From Zeimonas sp050187175 (GTDB taxonomy: Bacteria > Pseudomonadota > Gammaproteobacteria > Burkholderiales > Burkholderiaceae_E): DNA of 64,000 nt. The DNA is taken from positions 62,001-126,000 of the forward strand of contig JBFWXS010000003.1 in assembly GCA_050187175.1 (NCBI GenBank). Direction: 5' to 3'. Each line of letters starts with the position of its first letter. Position 1 is the first letter of the stretch. This document shows, piece by piece, positions 63,886 to 64,000 of the stretch. The position numbers were made by a program, and so were the translations under genes. The notes beneath the pieces were generated by a model. That model worked only from the letters and a program-made list of their open reading frames with translations. It searched no databases and had not been told where the DNA came from.

Positions 63886-64000
63886 TCAGCGGTCGAGCAG
63901 GTTGCGCAGATGACTGAGCAGCACCGGCGGATCGACCGGTTTGGACAGGAACAGGTCGAAGCCGCTGGCGAAGGCTTCGCGGCGCTCGTCCGGGCGCGCA
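63886..64000 (-). CDS. C-terminal end of a receiver-domain protein (cut by the window edge)
   Basis: The minus-strand frame entering from the right edge ends ...ASGFDLFLSKPVDPPVLLSHLRNLLDR-stop at 63886. The LSKPVDP segment contains the conserved Lys and Pro of receiver domains. It is probably the C-terminal receiver of a hybrid sensor kinase acting with the NtrC-type regulator next to it. Only 37 residues are visible. Confidence 0.75.
   Translation of the reverse strand, partial: ARPDERREAFASGFDLFLSKPVDPPVLLSHLRNLLDR

Overview
This window is about 64 kb of chromosome from a GC-rich betaproteobacterium, most likely of the order Burkholderiales. The order rng-maf-rlmH-rsfS-nadD-hemF-purD-yebC, the several orphan Bug (TctC-type) solute receptors, the strong G/C bias at third codon positions, and the mix of TRAP transporters with acyl-CoA catabolic genes all point that way. 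No rRNA, tRNA, insertion sequence, integrase, phage gene or CRISPR array was recognised.

Positions 1-41,400 are accessory metabolic DNA made of catabolic clusters, most with a transcription factor alongside. (a) 1-2,637 holds a truncated gene on the minus strand, an exported intradiol dioxygenase-like protein and an ALDH7-type aldehyde dehydrogenase. (b) 2,716-9,951 (minus) is acyl-CoA ligase, Bug receptor, HyuB, HyuA and an amidohydrolase-like protein. A LysR regulator at 10,018 is divergent, and a perfect GGAGTA-N11-TACTCC box lies in the gap. (c) 11,659-24,130 (minus) looks like one 13-gene operon. From the promoter end it runs: TRAP receptor, enoyl-CoA hydratase, cyclase, TRAP small and large membrane subunits, thiolase-like protein, DUF35 protein, acyl-CoA ligase, two MaoC proteins, acyl-CoA dehydrogenase, second ligase and IclR regulator. 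A TTGACA-N17-TACGAT promoter and a palindrome precede it. The thiolase has no nucleophilic Cys, one MaoC has lost its Asp/His pair, and a DUF35 protein is present. That is the make-up of the hydratase/retro-aldolase machinery known from steroid side-chain degradation, here joined to a TRAP importer. (d) 24,350-33,363 (minus) has another IclR regulator, a citrate-synthase-like protein without its two catalytic His, a BisC/DMSO-reductase-type molybdoenzyme, an NDP-forming acyl-CoA synthetase, a Bug receptor and an AidB-like acyl-CoA dehydrogenase. (e) 33,598-37,759 (plus) is a short beta-oxidation set: enoyl-CoA hydratase, bifunctional hydratase/dehydrogenase and thiolase. (f) 37,833-41,383 is a LysR gene divergent from a Bug receptor plus an argininosuccinate-lyase-like enzyme.

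Positions 41,417-48,232 are a conserved core cluster on the minus strand: RNase G, Maf, RlmH, RsfS, NadD, HemF, PurD and YebC. It is followed by a plus-strand set (HerA-like ATPase, SDR-fold protein, quinone oxidoreductase, TcdA), then a 1.2-kkDa-class multidomain CheB-CheR-PAS-kinase-receiver protein of about 1,238 residues (minus), an ornithine-cyclodeaminase-family protein and phenylalanine hydroxylase (minus), a FrnE-type DsbA protein (plus), ferredoxin-NADP reductase (minus), rpoN (plus), an NtrC-type sigma-54 activator (minus), and the end of a receiver-domain gene cut by the right edge.

The most useful regulatory observations are a textbook -24/-12 sigma-54 promoter in front of rpoN itself, with a Fur-like palindrome directly upstream, and a hairpin between rpoN and the convergent sigma-54 activator. 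Several short tandem repeats (6, 12 and 13 bp units) sit between or inside catabolic genes.
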